64,000 nucleotides of DNA from Hippophae tibetana (lineage: Eukaryota > Streptophyta > Magnoliopsida > Rosales > Elaeagnaceae), in NCBI GenBank assembly GCA_037013495.1, contig CM072803.1, positions 51,101,627 through 51,165,626 on the forward strand. Reading direction: 5' to 3'. Positions 14,176 through 26,698 of the stretch are shown one piece after another (within the stretch, counting starts at the first letter, position 1; each line of letters begins with the position of its first letter). The position numbers were made by a program, and so were the translations under genes. The notes beneath the pieces are model-generated. The model did no database searches, was not told where the DNA came from, and worked only from the letters and a program-made list of their open reading frames with translations.

Positions 14176-17100
14176 AACAAAATTTCAAATTTAAATAGTT
14201 TTACATCATAAGACGTAATAATTTCACTTAAATATATCATAATTATTAGGAAATAAAACGCGTAGTATTTATTTCGCAAACTTTCTTTTATAATATAGAC
14301 ATGAGAAAATGATTATGTTTTATTTTTCCCTTATTGATTTTTCCCGATGATCTATGATTATTTTCTTTCCTTTGTAAGTCTTAATTCCTAGCACAGGCAA
14401 ATTCATGCAAATTATATTACCTCCCTTCCAAATGAAAAATGTTGATGGATAGAGGTTGTTTCACACATCATTTGCAAACTTTTTGTTAGCTAGCTAGAAA
14501 TATTGCTATTTTGGACGAGCGTAATATGTAGCATTATATTTCAGTAACTCTTTCTCTTAGAATGGGTTTGAAACCTAGATTTCTAGGGAGAAAGGGACAA
14601 CCAAAGGCAAATTCATTACGATGCCATCCAAAAAAACCACAATAACTTATAAATAAGTTAAGAATATTGATGTCAAAAATGAGTCGAAAATGAGAATTAT
14701 TGATCTCTTATTTAGAATAATGAACAAAATTTCAAATTTAAATAGTTTTGCATCATAAGACGTAATAATTTCAGTTAAATATATCATAATTATTAGGAAA
14801 TAAAACGCGTAGTATTTATTTCGCAAACTTTCTTTTATAATATAGACTTGAGAAAATGATTATGTTTTATTTTCCCCTTATTGATTTTTCTCGATGATCT
14901 ATGATTATTTTCTTTCCTTTGTAAGTCTTAATTCCTAGCATAGGCAAATTCATGCAAATTATATTACCTCCCTTCCAAATGAAAAATGTTGATGGATAGA
15001 GGTTGTTTCAGACATCATTTGTAAACTTTTTGTTACCTAGCTAGAAAAATTGCTATTGTGGATGAGCGTAATATGTAGCATCATATTTCACTAACTCTTA
15101 CTCTTAGAATGGGTTTGAAACCTAGATTTCTAGGGAGAAAGGGAAAACCAAAGGCAAATTCATTACGATGCCATCCAAAAAAACCACAATAACTGATAAA
15201 TAATTTAAGAATATTGATGTCAAAAATGAGTCAAAAATAAGAATTATTGATCTCTTATTTAGAATAATGAACAAAATTTCAAATTTAAATAGTTTTGCAT
15301 CATAAGACGTAATAATTTCACTTAAATATATCATAATTATTAGGAAATAAAACGCGTAGTATTTATTTCGCAAACTTTCTTTTATAATATAGACATGAGA
15401 AAATGATTATGTTTTATTTTTCCCTTATTGATTTTTCCCGATGATCTATGATTATTTTCTTTCCTTTGTAAGTCTTAATTCCTAGCACAGGCAAATTCAT
15501 GCAAATTATATTACCTCCCTTCCAAATGAAAAATGTTGATGGATAGAGGTTGTTTCACACATCATTTGCAAACTTTTTGTTAGCTAGCTAGAAATATTGC
15601 TATTTCGGACGAGCGTAATATGTAGCATCATATTTCACTAACTCTTTCTCTTAGAATGGGTTTGAAACCAAGCTTTCTAGGGAGAAAGGGACAACCAAAG
15701 GCAAATTCATTACGATGCCATCCAAAAAAACCACAATAACTTATAAATAAGTTAAGAATATTGATGTCAAAAATGAGTCGAAAATGAGAATTATTGATCT
15801 CTTATTTAGAATAATGAACAAAATTTCAAATTTAAATAGTTTTGCATCATAAGACGTAATAATTTCAGTTAAATATATCATAATTATTAGGAAATAAAAC
15901 GCGTAGTATTTATTTCGCAAACTTTCTTTTATAATATAGACTTGAGAAAATGATTATGTTTTATTTTCCCCTTATTGATTTTTCTCGATGATCTATGATT
16001 ATTTTCTTTCCTTTGTAAGTCTCAATTCCTAGCATAGGCAAATTCATGCAAATTATATTACCTCCCTTCCAAATGAAAAATGTTGATGGATAGAGGGTGT
16101 TTCAGACATCATTTGTAAACTTTGTGTTACCTAGCTAGAAAAACAGCTATTGTGGATGAGCTTAATATGTAGCATCATATTTCACGAACTCTTACTCTTT
16201 GAATGGGTTTGAAACCTAGATTTCTAGGGAGAAAGGGACAACCAAAGGCAAATTCATTATGATGCCATCCAAAAAAACCACAATAACTTATAAATAAGTT
16301 AAGAATATTGATGTCAAAAATGAGTCGAAAATGAGAATTATAGATCTCTTATTTAGAATAATTAACAAAATTTCAAATTTAAATAGTTTTGCATCATATG
16401 ACGTAATAATTTCAGTTAAATATATCATAATTATTAGGAAATAAAACGCGTAGTATTTATTTCGCCAACTTTCTTTTATATTATAGATATGAGAAAATGA
16501 TTATGTTTTATTTTCCGCTTATTGATTTTTCCTCATGATCTATGATTATTTTCTTTCCTTTGTAAGTCTTAATTCCTAGCATAGGCGAATTCATGCAAAT
16601 TATAGTACCTCCCTTCCAAATGAAAAATGTTGATGGATAGAGGTTGTTTCAGACATAATTTGTAAACTTTTTGTTACCTAGCTTGAAAAATTGCTATTGT
16701 GGATGAGCGTAATATGTAGCATCATATTTCACTAACTCTTACTCTTAGAATGGGTTTGAAACCTAGATTTCTAGGGAGAAAGGGACAACCAAAGGCAAAT
16801 TCATTACGATGCCATCCAAAAAAACCACAATAACTTATAAATAAGTTAAGAATATTGATGTCAAAAATGAGTCGAAAATGAGAATTATTGATCTCTTATT
16901 TAGAATAATGAACAAAATTTCAAATTTAAATAGTTTTGCATCATAAAACGTAATAATTTCACTTAAATATATCATAATTATTAGGAAATAAAACGCGTAG
17001 TATTTATTTCACCAACTTTCTTTTATAATATAGACATGAGAAAATGATTATGTTTTATTTTCCCCTTATTGATTTTTCTCGATGATCTATGATTATTTTC

Positions 17101-20100
17101 TTTCCTTTGTAAGTCTTAATTCCTAGCACAGGCAAATTCATGCAAATTATATTACCTCCCTTCCAAATGAAAAATGTTGATGGATAGAGGTTGTTTCACA
17201 CATCATTTGCAAACTTTTTGTTAGCTAGCTAGAAATATTGCTATTGTGGATGAGCATAATATGTAGCATTATATTTCACTAACTCTTTCTCTTAGAATGG
17301 GTTTGAAACCTAGGTTTCTAGGGAGAAAGGGACAACCAAAGGCAAATTCATTATGATCTCATCCAAAACAACCACAATAACTTATAAATAAGTTAAGAAT
17401 ATTGATGTCAAAAATGAGTCGAAAATGAGAATTATTGATCTCTTATTTAGAATAATGAACAAAATTTCAAATTTAAATAGTTTTGCATCATAAGACGTAA
17501 TAATTTCGGTTAAATATATCATAATTATTAGGAAATAAAACGCGTAGTATTTATATCGCCAACTTTCTTTTATAATATAGATATGAGAAAATGATTATGT
17601 TTTATTTTCCCCTTATTGATTTTTCCTCATGATCTATGATTATTTTCTTTCCTTTGTAAGTCCTAATTCCCCGCATAGGCAAATTCATGCAAATTATATT
17701 ACCTCCCTTCAAAATGGAAAAAGTTGATGGATATAGATTTTTTTAGACATCATTTGTAAACTTCTTGTTACATAGCTAGAAAAATTGCTATTGTGGATGA
17801 GCGTAATATGTAGCATTATATTTCACTAACTCTTTCTCTTAGAATGGGTTTGAAACCTAGATTTCTAGGGATAAAGGGACAACCAAAGGCAAATTCATTA
17901 CGATGCCATCCAAAAAAACCACAATAACTTATAAATAAGTTAAGAATATTGATGTCAAAAATGAGTCGAAAAAGAGAATTATTGATCTCTTATTTAGAAT
18001 AATGAACAAAATTTCAAATTTAAATAGTTTTGCATCATAAGACGTAATAATTTCAGTTAAATATATCATAATTATTAGGAAATAAAACGCGTAGTATTTA
18101 TTTCGCAAACTTTCTTTTATAATATAGACTTGAGAAAATGATTATGTTTTCTTTTCCCCTTATTGATTTTTCTCGATGATCTATGATTATTTTCTTTCCT
18201 TTGTAAGTCTTAATTCCTTGCATAGGCAAATTCATGCAAATTATATTACCTCCCTTCCAAATGAAAAATGTTGATGGATAGAGGTTGTTTCATACATCAT
18301 TTGTAAACTTTCTGTTACCTAGCTAGAAAAACAGCTATTGTGGATGAGCTTAATATGTAGAATCATATTTCACTAAGTCTTACTCTTTGAATGGGTTTGA
18401 AACCTAGATTTCTAGGGAGAAAGGGAAAACCAAAGGCAAATTCATTACGATGCCATCCAAAAAAACCACAATAACTGATAAATAAGTTAAGAATATTGAT
18501 GTCAAAAATGAGTCGAAAATAAGAATTATTGATCTCTTATTTAGAATAATGAACAAAATTTCAAATTTAAATAGTTTTGCATCATAAGACGTAATAATTT
18601 CAGTTAAATATATCATAATTATTAGGAAATAAAACGCGTAGTATTTATTTCGCAAACTTTCTTTTATAATATAGACTTGAGAAAATGATTATGTTTTATT
18701 TTCCCCTTATTGATTTTTCTCGATGATCTATGATTATTTTCTTTCCTTTGTAAGTCTTAATTCCTAGCATAGGCAAATTCATGCAAATTATATTACCTCC
18801 CTTCCAAATGAAAAATGTTGATGGATAGAGGTTGTTTCAGACATCATTTGTAAACTTTGTGTTACCTAGCTAGAAAAACAGCTATTGTGGATGAGCTTAA
18901 TATGTAGCATCATATTTCACTAACTCTTACTCTTTGAATGGGTTTGAAACCTAGATTTCTAGGGAGAAAGGGACAACCAAAGGCAAATTCATTATGATGC
19001 CATCCAAAAAAACCACAATAACTTATAAATAAGTTAAGAATATTGATGTCAAAAATGAGTCGAAAATGAGAATTATAGATCTCTTATTTAGAATAATTAA
19101 CAAAATTTCAAATTTAAATAGTTTTGCATCATAAGACGTAATAATTTCAGTTAAATATATCATAATTATTAGGAAATAAAACGCGTAGTATTTATTTCGC
19201 CAACTTTCTTTTATATTATAGATATGAGAAAATGATTATGTTTTATTTTCCGCTTATTGATTTTTCCTCATGATCTATGATTATTTTCTTTCCTTTGTAA
19301 GTCTTAATTCCTAGCATAGGCAAATTCATGCAAATTATATTACCTCCCTTCCAAATGAAAAATGTTGATGGATAGAGGTTGTTTCAGACATAATTTGTAA
19401 ACTTTTTGTTACCTAGCTAGAAAAATTGCTATTGTGGATGAGCGTAATATGTAGCATCATATTTCACTAACTCTTACTCTTAGAATGGGTTTGAAACCTA
19501 GATTTCTAGGGAGAAAGGGACAACCAAAGGCAAATTCATTACGATGCCATCCGAAAAAACCACAATAACTTATAAATAAGTTAAGAATATTGATGTCAAA
19601 AATGAGTTGAAAATGAGAATTATTGATCTCTTATTTAGAATAATGAACAAAATTTCAAATTTAAATACTTTGGCATCATAAAACGTAATAATTTCACTTA
19701 AATATATCATAATTATTAGGAAATAAAATGCGTAGTATTTATTTCACCAACTTTCTTTTATAATATAGACATGAGAAAATGATTATGTTTTATTTTCCCC
19801 TTATTGATTTTTCTCGATGATCTATGATTATTTTCTTTCCTTTGTAAGTCTTAATTCCTAGCATAGGCAAATTCATGCAAATTATATAACCTCCCTTCCA
19901 AATAAAAAATGTTGATGGATAGAGGTTGTTTCAGACATTATTTGTAAACTTTTTGTTACCTAGCTAGAAAAATTGCTATTGTGGATGAGCGTAATATGTA
20001 GCATCATATTTCACTAACTCTTACTCTTAGAATGGGTTTGAAACCTAGATTTCTAGGGAGAAAGGGACAACCAAAGGCAAATTCATTACGATGCCATCCA

Positions 20101-20192
20101 AAAAAACCACAATAACTGATAAATAAGTTAAGAATATTTATGTCAAAAATGAGTCAAAAATAAGTATTATTGATCTCTTATTTAGAATAATG
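14176..20192. repeat. Satellite segment, monomers 27-37
   Basis: Eleven monomers of 547 bp each. Monomers at 15270 and 15817 match 7095/10909 and 7642/11456 (markers TATTTCGGACGAG and GAGGGTGTTTC). Those at 16911 and 17458 resemble 3828 and 4375 (TATGATCTCATCC, then CCCCGCATAGG). Those at 18005 and 18552 carry AAAACAGC. An extra EcoRI-like GGCGAATTC variant sits near 16585. No coding sequence. Confidence 0.8.
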
Positions 20193-23100
20193 AACAAAAT
20201 TTCAAATTTAAATAGTTTTGCATCATTAGACGTAATAATTTCGGTTAAATATATCATAATTATTAGGAAATAAAACGCGTAGTATTTATTTCGCAAACTT
20301 TCTTTTATAATATAGACTTGAGAAAATGATTATGTTTTATTTTCCCCTTATTGATTTTTCTCGATGATCTATGATTATTTTCATTCCTTTGTAAGTCTTA
20401 ATTCCTAGCACAGGCAAATTCATGCAAATTATATTACCTCCCTTCCAAATGAAAAATGTTGATGGATAGAGGTTGTTTCACACATCATTTGCAAACTTTT
20501 TGTTAGCTAGCTAGAAATATTGCTATTGTGGATGAGCATAATATGTAGCATTATATTTCACTAACTCTTTCTCTTAGAATAGGTTCGAAACCTAGGTTTC
20601 TAGGGAGAAAGGGACAACCAAAGGCAAATTCATTATGATCTCATCCAAAACAACCACAATAACTTATAAACAAGTTAAGAATATTGATGTCAAAAATGAG
20701 TCGAAAATGAGAATTATTGATCTCTTATTTAGAATAATGAACAAAATTTCAAATTTAAATAGTTTTGCATCATAAGACGTAATAATTTCGGTTAAATATA
20801 TCATAATTATTAGGAAATAAAACGCGTAGTATTTATATCGCCAACTTTCTTTTATAATATAGATATGAGAAAATGATTATGTTTTATTTTCCCCTTATTG
20901 ATTTTTCCTCATGATCTATGATTATTTTCTTTCCTTTGTAAGTCCTAATTCCCCGCATAGGCAAATTCATGCAAATTATATTACCTCCCTTCAAAATGGA
21001 AAAAGTTGATGAATATAGGTTTTTTTAGACATCATTTGTAAACTTCTTGTTACATAGCTAGAAAAATTGCTATTGTGGATGAGCGTAATATGTAGCATTA
21101 TATTTCACTAACTCTTTCTCTTAGAATGGGTTTGAAACCTAGATTTCTAGGGAGAAAGGGACAACCAAAGGCAAATTCATTACGATGCCATCCAAAAAAA
21201 CCACAATAACTGATAAATAAGTTAAGAATATTGATGTCAAAAATGAGTCAAAAATAAGTATTATTGATCTCTTATTTAGAATAATGAACAAAATTTCAAA
21301 TTTAAATAGTTTTGCATCATAAGACGTAATAATTTCACTTAAATATATCATAATTATTAGGAAATAAAACGCGTAGTATTTATTTCAAAAACTTTCTTTT
21401 ATAATATAGACATGAGAAAATGATTATGTTTTATTTTTCCCTTATTGATTTTTCCCGATGATCTATGATTATTTTCTTTCCTTTGTAAGTCTTAATTCCT
21501 AGCACAGGCAAATTCATGCAAATTATATTACCTCCCTTCGAAATGAAAAATGTTGATGGATAGAGGTTGTTTCACACATCATTTGCAAACTTTTTGTTAG
21601 CTAGCTAGAAATATTGCTATTTTGGACGAGCATAATATGTAGCATTATATTTCACTAACTCTTTCTCTTAGAATAGGTTTGAAACCTAGGTTTCTAGGGA
21701 GAAAGGGACAACCAAAGGCAAATTCATTATGATCTCATCCAAAACAACCAAAATAACTTATAAACAAGTTAAGAATATTGATGTCAAAAATGAGTCGAAA
21801 ATGAGAATTATTGATCTCTTATTTAGAATAATGAACAAAATTTCAAATTTAAATAGTTTTGCATCATAAGACGTAATAATTTCGGTTAAATATATCATAA
21901 TTATTAGGAAATAAAACGCGTAGTATTTATATCGCCAACTTTCTTTTATAATATAGATATGAGAAAATGATTATGTTTTATTTTCCCCTTATTGATTTTT
22001 CCTCATGACCTATGATTATTTTCTTTCCTTTGTAAGTCCTAATTCCCCACATAGGCAAATTCATGCAAATTATATTACCTCCCTTCAAAATGGAAAAAGT
22101 TGATGAATATAGGTTTTTTAAGACATCATTTGTAAACATCTTGTTACATAGCTAGAAAAATTGCTATTGTGGATGAGCGTAATATGTAGCATTATATTTC
22201 ACTAACTCTTTCTCTTAGAATGGGTTTGAAACCTAGATTTCTAGGGAGAAAGGGACAACCAAAGGCAAATTCATTACGATGCCATCCAAAAAAACCACAA
22301 TAACTTATAAATAAGTTAAGAATATTGATGTCAAAAATGAGTCGAAAATGAGAATTATTGATCTCTTATTTAGAATAATGAACAAAATTTCAAATTTAAA
22401 TAGTTTTGCATCATAAAACGTAATAATTTCACTTAAATATATCATAATTATTAGGAAATAAAACGCGTAGTATTTATTTCGCCAACTTTCTTTTATATTA
22501 TAGACTTGAGAAAATGATTATGTTTTATTTTCCCCTTATTGATTTTTCTCGATGATCTATGATTATTTTCATTCCTTTGTAAGTCTTAATTCCTAGCACA
22601 GGCAAATTCATGCAAATTATATTACCTCCCTTCCAAATGAAAAATGTTGATGGATAGATGTTGTTTCACACATCATTTGCAAACTTTTTGTTAGCTAGCT
22701 AGAAATATTGCTATTGTGGATGAGCATAATATGTAGCATTATATTTCACTAACTCTTTCTCTTAGAATAGGTTTGAAACCTAGGTTTCTAGGGAGAAAGG
22801 GACAACCAAAGGCAAATTCATTATGATCTCATCCAAAACAACCAAAATAACTTATAAACAAGCTAAGAATATTGATGTCAAAAATGAGTCGAAAATGAGA
22901 ATTATTGATCTCTTATTTAGAATAATGAACAAAATTTCAAATTTAAATAGTTTTGCATCATAAGACGTAATAATTTCGGTTAAATATATCATAATTATTA
23001 GGAAATAAAACGCGTAGTATTTATATCGCCAACTTTCTTTTATAATATAGATATGAGAAAATGATTATGTTTTATTTTCCCCTTATTGATTTTTCCTCAT

Positions 23101-23635
23101 GATCTATGATTATTTTCTTTCCTTTGTAAGTCCTAATTCCCCGCATAGGCAAATTCATGCAAATTATATTACCTCCCTTCAAAATGGAAAAAGTTGATGA
23201 ATATAGGTTTTTTAAGACATCATTTGTAAACATCTTGTTACATAGCTAGAAAAATTGCTATTGTGGATGAGCGTAATATGTAGCATTATATTTCACTAAC
23301 TCTTTCTCTTAGAATGGGTTTGAAACCTAGATTTCTAGGGAGAAAGGGACAACCAAAGGCAAATTCATTACGATGCCATCCAAAAAAACCACAATAACTT
23401 ATAAATAAGTTAAGAATATTGATGTCAAAAATGAGTCGAAAATGAGAATTATTGATCTCTTATTTAGAATAATGAACAAAATTTCAAATTTAAATAGTTT
23501 TGCATCATAAAACGTAATAATTTCACTTAAATATATCATAATTATTAGGAAATAAAACGCGTAGTATTTATTTCGCCAACTTTCTTTTATATTATAGACT
23601 TGAGAAAATGATTATGTTTTATTTTCCCCTTATTG
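20193..23635. repeat. Alternating satellite dimers next to the retroelement
   Basis: Two classes alternate. Monomers at 20740, 21834 and 22928 carry TTTCGGTTAAAT, TATATCGCC, CCCCGCATAGG (CCCCACATAGG at 21834) and GTTGATGAATATAGG. Monomers at 20193, 21287, 22381 and the truncated 23475 are of the other class. The period is 1094 bp. The register matters: the first monomer beyond the retroelement (28044) is of the first class, so the phase resumes as expected. Confidence 0.8.
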
Positions 23636-24035
23636 GGCAATTAAAGAGCTAAACATGGATTTAGATAAAGCAGGTGAAAAACGAGTACTCCAGCTTCATG
23701 AGTTGGAAGAAATTAGGAATGAAGCCTATGAGAATGCCAAATTATACAAGGAGCGTACTAAGTGCTATCATGACAAGAGGCTAGTTCCTAAGACTCTTCA
23801 CCCTGGAATGAAAGTTCTTTTATTTAACTCTCGTTTGAGATTGTTTCCAGGAAAGCTAAGATCAAGATGGGATGGACCATTCAAAATAGTTCAGGTATCT
23901 GAACATGGAGTGGTAGAACTATTGGACTCCAAGACACAAAAAACGTTCAAAGTTAATGGCCATCGTGTCAAGCCTTATGTGGAAGAACCAAACAACATTG
24001 CTGAAATGGATTGCATTTGGCTGAGTAACCCTTAG
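23636..24035 (+). pseudogene. Integrase C-terminal fragment of Ty3/gypsy pol
   Basis: Reading frame running into the breakpoint, with a first in-frame ATG at 23655 that would give 126 residues ending at TAG 24033-24035. That ATG is internal to the original polyprotein: the frame is open before it and reads W-A-I-K-E-L-N, with the W codon formed exactly at the junction. Residues about 10-44 are a charged, probably helical linker ([17 protein letters not shown]). Residues about 51-110 look like the SH3-like DNA-binding barrel of retroviral-type integrases, with [18 protein letters not shown], then RSRWDGPF and VNGHRVKPY. The zinc-binding HHCC and D,D-35-E catalytic parts are missing, so no strand transfer is possible. 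No chromodomain follows; a short acidic tail ends the protein. The fragment has no internal stop. Codon use and composition are clearly unlike the satellite around it. Confidence 0.9.
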
Positions 24036-24048
24036 CACCAAAAAGATA

Positions 24049-24096
24049 CGTCTTGCTAAGACGTTAAACTAAGCGCTGGATGGGAGGCAACCCATC
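24049..24096 (+). other. Two adjacent hairpins after pol stop
   Basis: CGTCTT-GCT-AAGACG (24049-24063) is a perfect 6-bp stem. Shortly after, GATGGG-AGGCAA-CCCATC (24079-24096) is another perfect 6-bp stem, preceded by AAGCGCTG. The pair sits 13 bp after the stop codon, a place where an RNA 3'-end or stability element would act. From memory, a similar GGGAGGCAACCC motif follows pol in related plant elements. The function is not known to me. Confidence 0.6.
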
Positions 24097-24354
24097 ATGT
24101 TAGGTAATTTTTTGTTATTTGTTTTATTTACTTAATTTTATTGTTTATTTTAGTTTACTTGTTTGTGAATAATTTTTAAAATTGTTAAAACTAAAATATT
24201 TGTTGAGATGTTAGAAGTTCACAGCGATCTGTCTGTATACACTTTAATGATGAATATGATGGATGCACCTGCATTTCTTCATTACTACTTACACATTCTC
24301 AAGAAATAGGTAATCTTTCTCCTCTTTTCTCTTTATCTTTAATTTGCAGTTGTT

Positions 24355-24391
24355 ACATTGAGGACAATGTAAGTTCTAGGTTGGGGGTGGT
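24355..24391 (+). promoter_or_regulatory. Internal polypurine-tract-like site with hairpin
   Basis: Hairpin ACATTG-AGGA-CAATGT (24355-24370) is followed by AGGTTGGGGGTGGTG (about 24378-24391). It resembles the PPT that directly precedes the LTR at 25939 but lies 1.57 kb upstream, with no LTR start after it. It may be a second plus-strand priming site or a relic. The motif is clear; the role is inferred. Confidence 0.5.
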
Positions 24392-24410
24392 GAAAAGTTA
24401 CCATGCTTAA

Positions 24411-24457
24411 TAAAAAAAAAATATAAAAAATTATATATATATATATAAAAAAAATTA
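24411..24457. repeat. A/T low-complexity run
   Basis: An A-run, then alternating TA dinucleotides, then an A-run. No function is inferred. It is a probable slippage hotspot. Confidence 0.8.
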
Positions 24458-25913
24458 TCACAAAAATGTATCATTTCTTTAAATCAAATTTAAGTAAATA
24501 GTTAAGTCTTTGGTACTGTTAGATTAATTTTTGAAAACATATCATGAAATATTTTGTAATTATTTTTGATAATTAGTTAGTTTTTGTCATAACTAGTATT
24601 TCTTGATAAAATGTGGAAATTATATTAAACCCAAAATCGGTGTTTATGAATTTTTTTTAGTGGAGACTACCCTTGTGAGATATAATTTGAGCCTAATTTC
24701 TTTTATTCAGAGTGAAATATATATTTTTTCTACTCCAAACACATTTCTTATTTATTCAAAAAGTTTAGATGATCTCTATAGGTATTAGCATTGAATGTAT
24801 GAATTTTTTCTCATCTTAATAGAGTATCATATATTTTTGATTATTATTTTTGTTTAGATTAAAACGATTTGAGTAGAAATTGATAGTATATGCTTATATC
24901 TCATTCATGCATGACTGCTACAAAAACAAGAAGACATATCTGGGGTTACCTAAACCAAGATCAAACAGAAAAGCCACAAAATTAACCACTCACCAAAATC
25001 AAAAAAAAAAAAAATGTACAATATGTACATGGGTTGACTCTCTAAAAAATACATATATATAAAAAAAAATGTATAGAGAGATAAAAAAAATAGTATCATC
25101 TACATACTATGACCCACATTGCCTACAAAGTTGTGAGTAAAGGCTAATTACAAAAGAAAGATATAGGAAGTAATTCCCTAAAAAGTCATCGCAATTTCTT
25201 CATTTGTAAAAGCATATATCTTGAAATTCTTTCTTAATGAGTTGGATTTATGCATGAAAATAATTTTTGTATATGATATCTTTATAATTTATACATTCGA
25301 TTCCTTTCATGAGATCAATGTTAAAATAACACTTTGAGCCTTTATTCTTTATACATATGCGAACATATTAGTTCATTTCTATACATCAACTCTTTCGCAT
25401 ATAAATTAGTATGAGTGTTTGAACCCATAGGATTCAGTGCTTTGAGAGTATTGACTTGTGAGGAATAGAGTCGAAGCGAATTCTGATTCATGACACTGAA
25501 ATTGGGTAAAATTAAATTGATACATTTTTGAAATGAGATATGAAAATGATTTTCGACTAATTATTGTAATAAAATCATGATTGTTTAAAGAGATTAAAAT
25601 AACTTATGCTTGAGATTTTAATTATGATCTTAAAGGAGATTAAAAAGTATGAGATATTTTTGTGATATGTTGTGTTCTTTTATTCTTAAATTAATTTTTG
25701 ATTGTGTTGTAATTTTAATTTTTGATTTGATTGTTTTTATCTTTACATTTAGTTCAATGTTTGTGGGTATCATTACTGAAAACCCTCACGAGACTCAAAC
25801 TCGTCCACTAGGGCAACCTAGGGGTTTAACGGCTTGTTGCATAGGCTAAATGCAACCGTTTCAATCCACGAAAGTGATTTAGGATAGTTTAAATTTTAGC
25901 TTTTATCGCTTCT

Positions 25914-25950
25914 CTTGCTAAGAGACTAGCAAGAAGCTGGTTGGGGGTTG
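25914..25950 (+). promoter_or_regulatory. Polypurine tract for plus-strand priming, with hairpin
   Basis: Perfect 7-bp inverted repeat CTTGCTA-AGAGAC-TAGCAAG (25914-25933), then AAGCTGGTTGGGGGTTG ending at 25950, immediately before the LTR start TGATGA at 25951. A purine/G-rich tract directly upstream of a 3' LTR is the standard plus-strand primer site of LTR retrotransposons. It fixes the LTR start. Confidence 0.8.
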
Positions 25951-26247
25951 TGATGAGTGCTCAAAAAGCACTAAAATAACCATGATTTTATGCACATTAA
26001 TTGATTAAAAATACATATATTTATATGTTTTATCATATATTTATATAAATTTGTCTTTTTCGGAATCACGGGTATTTTTATTGTTTTTCAGGTATTTTGG
26101 CTTAAAAACGCAATTTAAAGACTCAAACAGGAATACTTGAAGCAATACATCACAAATATATTAATAAATAAGTGGGAAAAGGTCAACAAATATGGAAAAA
26201 TTGGACAAAATGGGTCGAAAAGGTCAAAAATGTCAAAAAGACGAAAA

Positions 26248-26312
26248 TCGCGCCGCCGCGCCGCCCGGCCGCCGCGCCCCACCGCCCGGCACCGCCCCAA
26301 GCAGCAGCGCGC
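26248..26312. other. GC-rich block in LTR U3
   Basis: About 65 bp of almost only G and C (runs of CCGCCG, CGCGCC, CCGCCC) inside an otherwise AT-rich window. It is dense in CpG and CNG methylation targets. It lies directly upstream of the tandem motif array, so it is probably part of the promoter region of the element. Confidence 0.8.
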
Positions 26313-26516
26313 GGCACTGTTCATCCACGGGTACTGTTCATCAGACTCGGCACTGTTCATGAGACGCGGCACTGTTCATCAGACTCGGCACTGTTCATCA
26401 GACTCGGCACTGTTCATCAGACGCGGCACTGTTCATCCTCGGCACTGTTCATCCTCGGCACTGTTCATACCCGGTACTGTACAGCCGCGGTACTGTTCAT
26501 ACCCGGTACTGTGCAG
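26313..26516 (+). repeat. Twelve-copy minisatellite in LTR U3
   Basis: The 12-bp core GGYACTGTTCAT begins at 26313, 26330, 26349, 26368, 26387, 26406, 26425, 26441, 26457, 26473, 26489 and 26505. Spacing is 17, then five times 19, then five times 16 bp. Copies at 26473 and 26505 have the variant ends ACAG and GCAG. The array sits 100-300 bp upstream of the TATA box, where U3 enhancer repeats usually are. Binding proteins are unknown. Confidence 0.9.
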
Positions 26517-26529
26517 CCGCCCCATGTCA

Positions 26530-26556
26530 TGCTGACGTCATCAAATGACGTCAGCA
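26530..26556. promoter_or_regulatory. Paired TGACGTCA sites in a perfect inverted repeat
   Basis: Stem TGCTGACGTCA (26530-26540), 5-base loop, stem TGACGTCAGCA (26546-26556): a perfect 11-bp inverted repeat. Each arm contains the palindrome TGACGTCA, the classic binding core of plant bZIP (TGA/as-1 type) factors. It lies about 67 bp upstream of the TATA box. A role as stress or hormone-responsive enhancer is inference. Confidence 0.75.
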
Positions 26557-26622
26557 ATCAATAATACGCGTTTTTTCATTTTTTTAACATTTTTTTCTCT
26601 ACTTTTTCTCTCCATCCTCACC

Positions 26623-26630
26623 TATAAATA
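26623..26630 (+). promoter_or_regulatory. TATA box of the LTR promoter
   Basis: TATAAATA followed by a C-run and a CT-rich leader. Transcription would be expected to start about 30 bp downstream, near 26655, marking the U3/R border. This is the best core promoter match in the LTR. Confidence 0.7.
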
Positions 26631-26698
26631 CCCCCCTTCCCTTCACTTCAAATCACACCTTAAAACCACACTTCTCTCTTCTTTCTTTCTCTCATTTC

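Larger units (their letters stand above)
1..23635. repeat. 547-bp satellite array, left arm
   Basis: Head-to-tail array of an AT-rich monomer. Taking AACAAAATTT as position 1, boundaries fall at 1, 548, 1095, 1642, 2189, 2736, 3282, 3828, 4375, 4922, 5469, 6016, 6548, 7095 and so on to 23475. That gives 43 full monomers and a 161-bp truncated one (23475-23635). Spacing is 547 bp except for two monomers of 546 bp and three of 532 bp. Landmarks in each monomer are an ACGCGT (MluI) site at about position 83, GATCTATGAT near 175, a CCTAGA-TT-TCTAGG near-palindrome at 399-412, and GATCTCTTATTTAG near 528. Monomers differ by a limited set of shared variants, so classes can be followed. I see no gene here. 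The family name and chromosomal position (pericentromeric, subtelomeric or interstitial) cannot be told from sequence alone. Confidence 0.97.
24036..25950 (+). other. 3' noncoding region of the retroelement
   Basis: AT-rich 1.9-kb stretch between the pol stop and the LTR. It holds small hairpins at 24049-24063, 24079-24096, 24355-24370 and 25914-25933, a first polypurine tract near 24378, an A/T low-complexity run at 24411-24457, and A-runs near 25000 and 25065. Short open frames at 24603-24788, 24880-25062 and 25649-25849 have no recognisable domain, biased AT composition and no conserved context, so I do not call them genes. Some plant Ty3/gypsy groups carry an extra ORF here; I see no trace of one. 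Confidence 0.7.

Noticed and set aside
1..23635. CRISPR-like regular repeats
   Set aside because: The repeated unit is a contiguous 547-bp monomer with no unique spacers, and the associated element is a plant-type retrotransposon.
24603..25849. Small ORFs at 24603-24788, 24880-25062 and 25649-25849
   Set aside because: They have 60-66 codons, no domain and no conserved context, and lie in the AT-rich 3' noncoding region of the retroelement.
26115..26564. Overlapping 85-132-aa ORFs on both strands in the LTR
   Set aside because: They arise from a stop-poor GC-rich block and a tandem 16/19-bp motif, giving repetitive peptides in several frames at once. The region is the U3 promoter.
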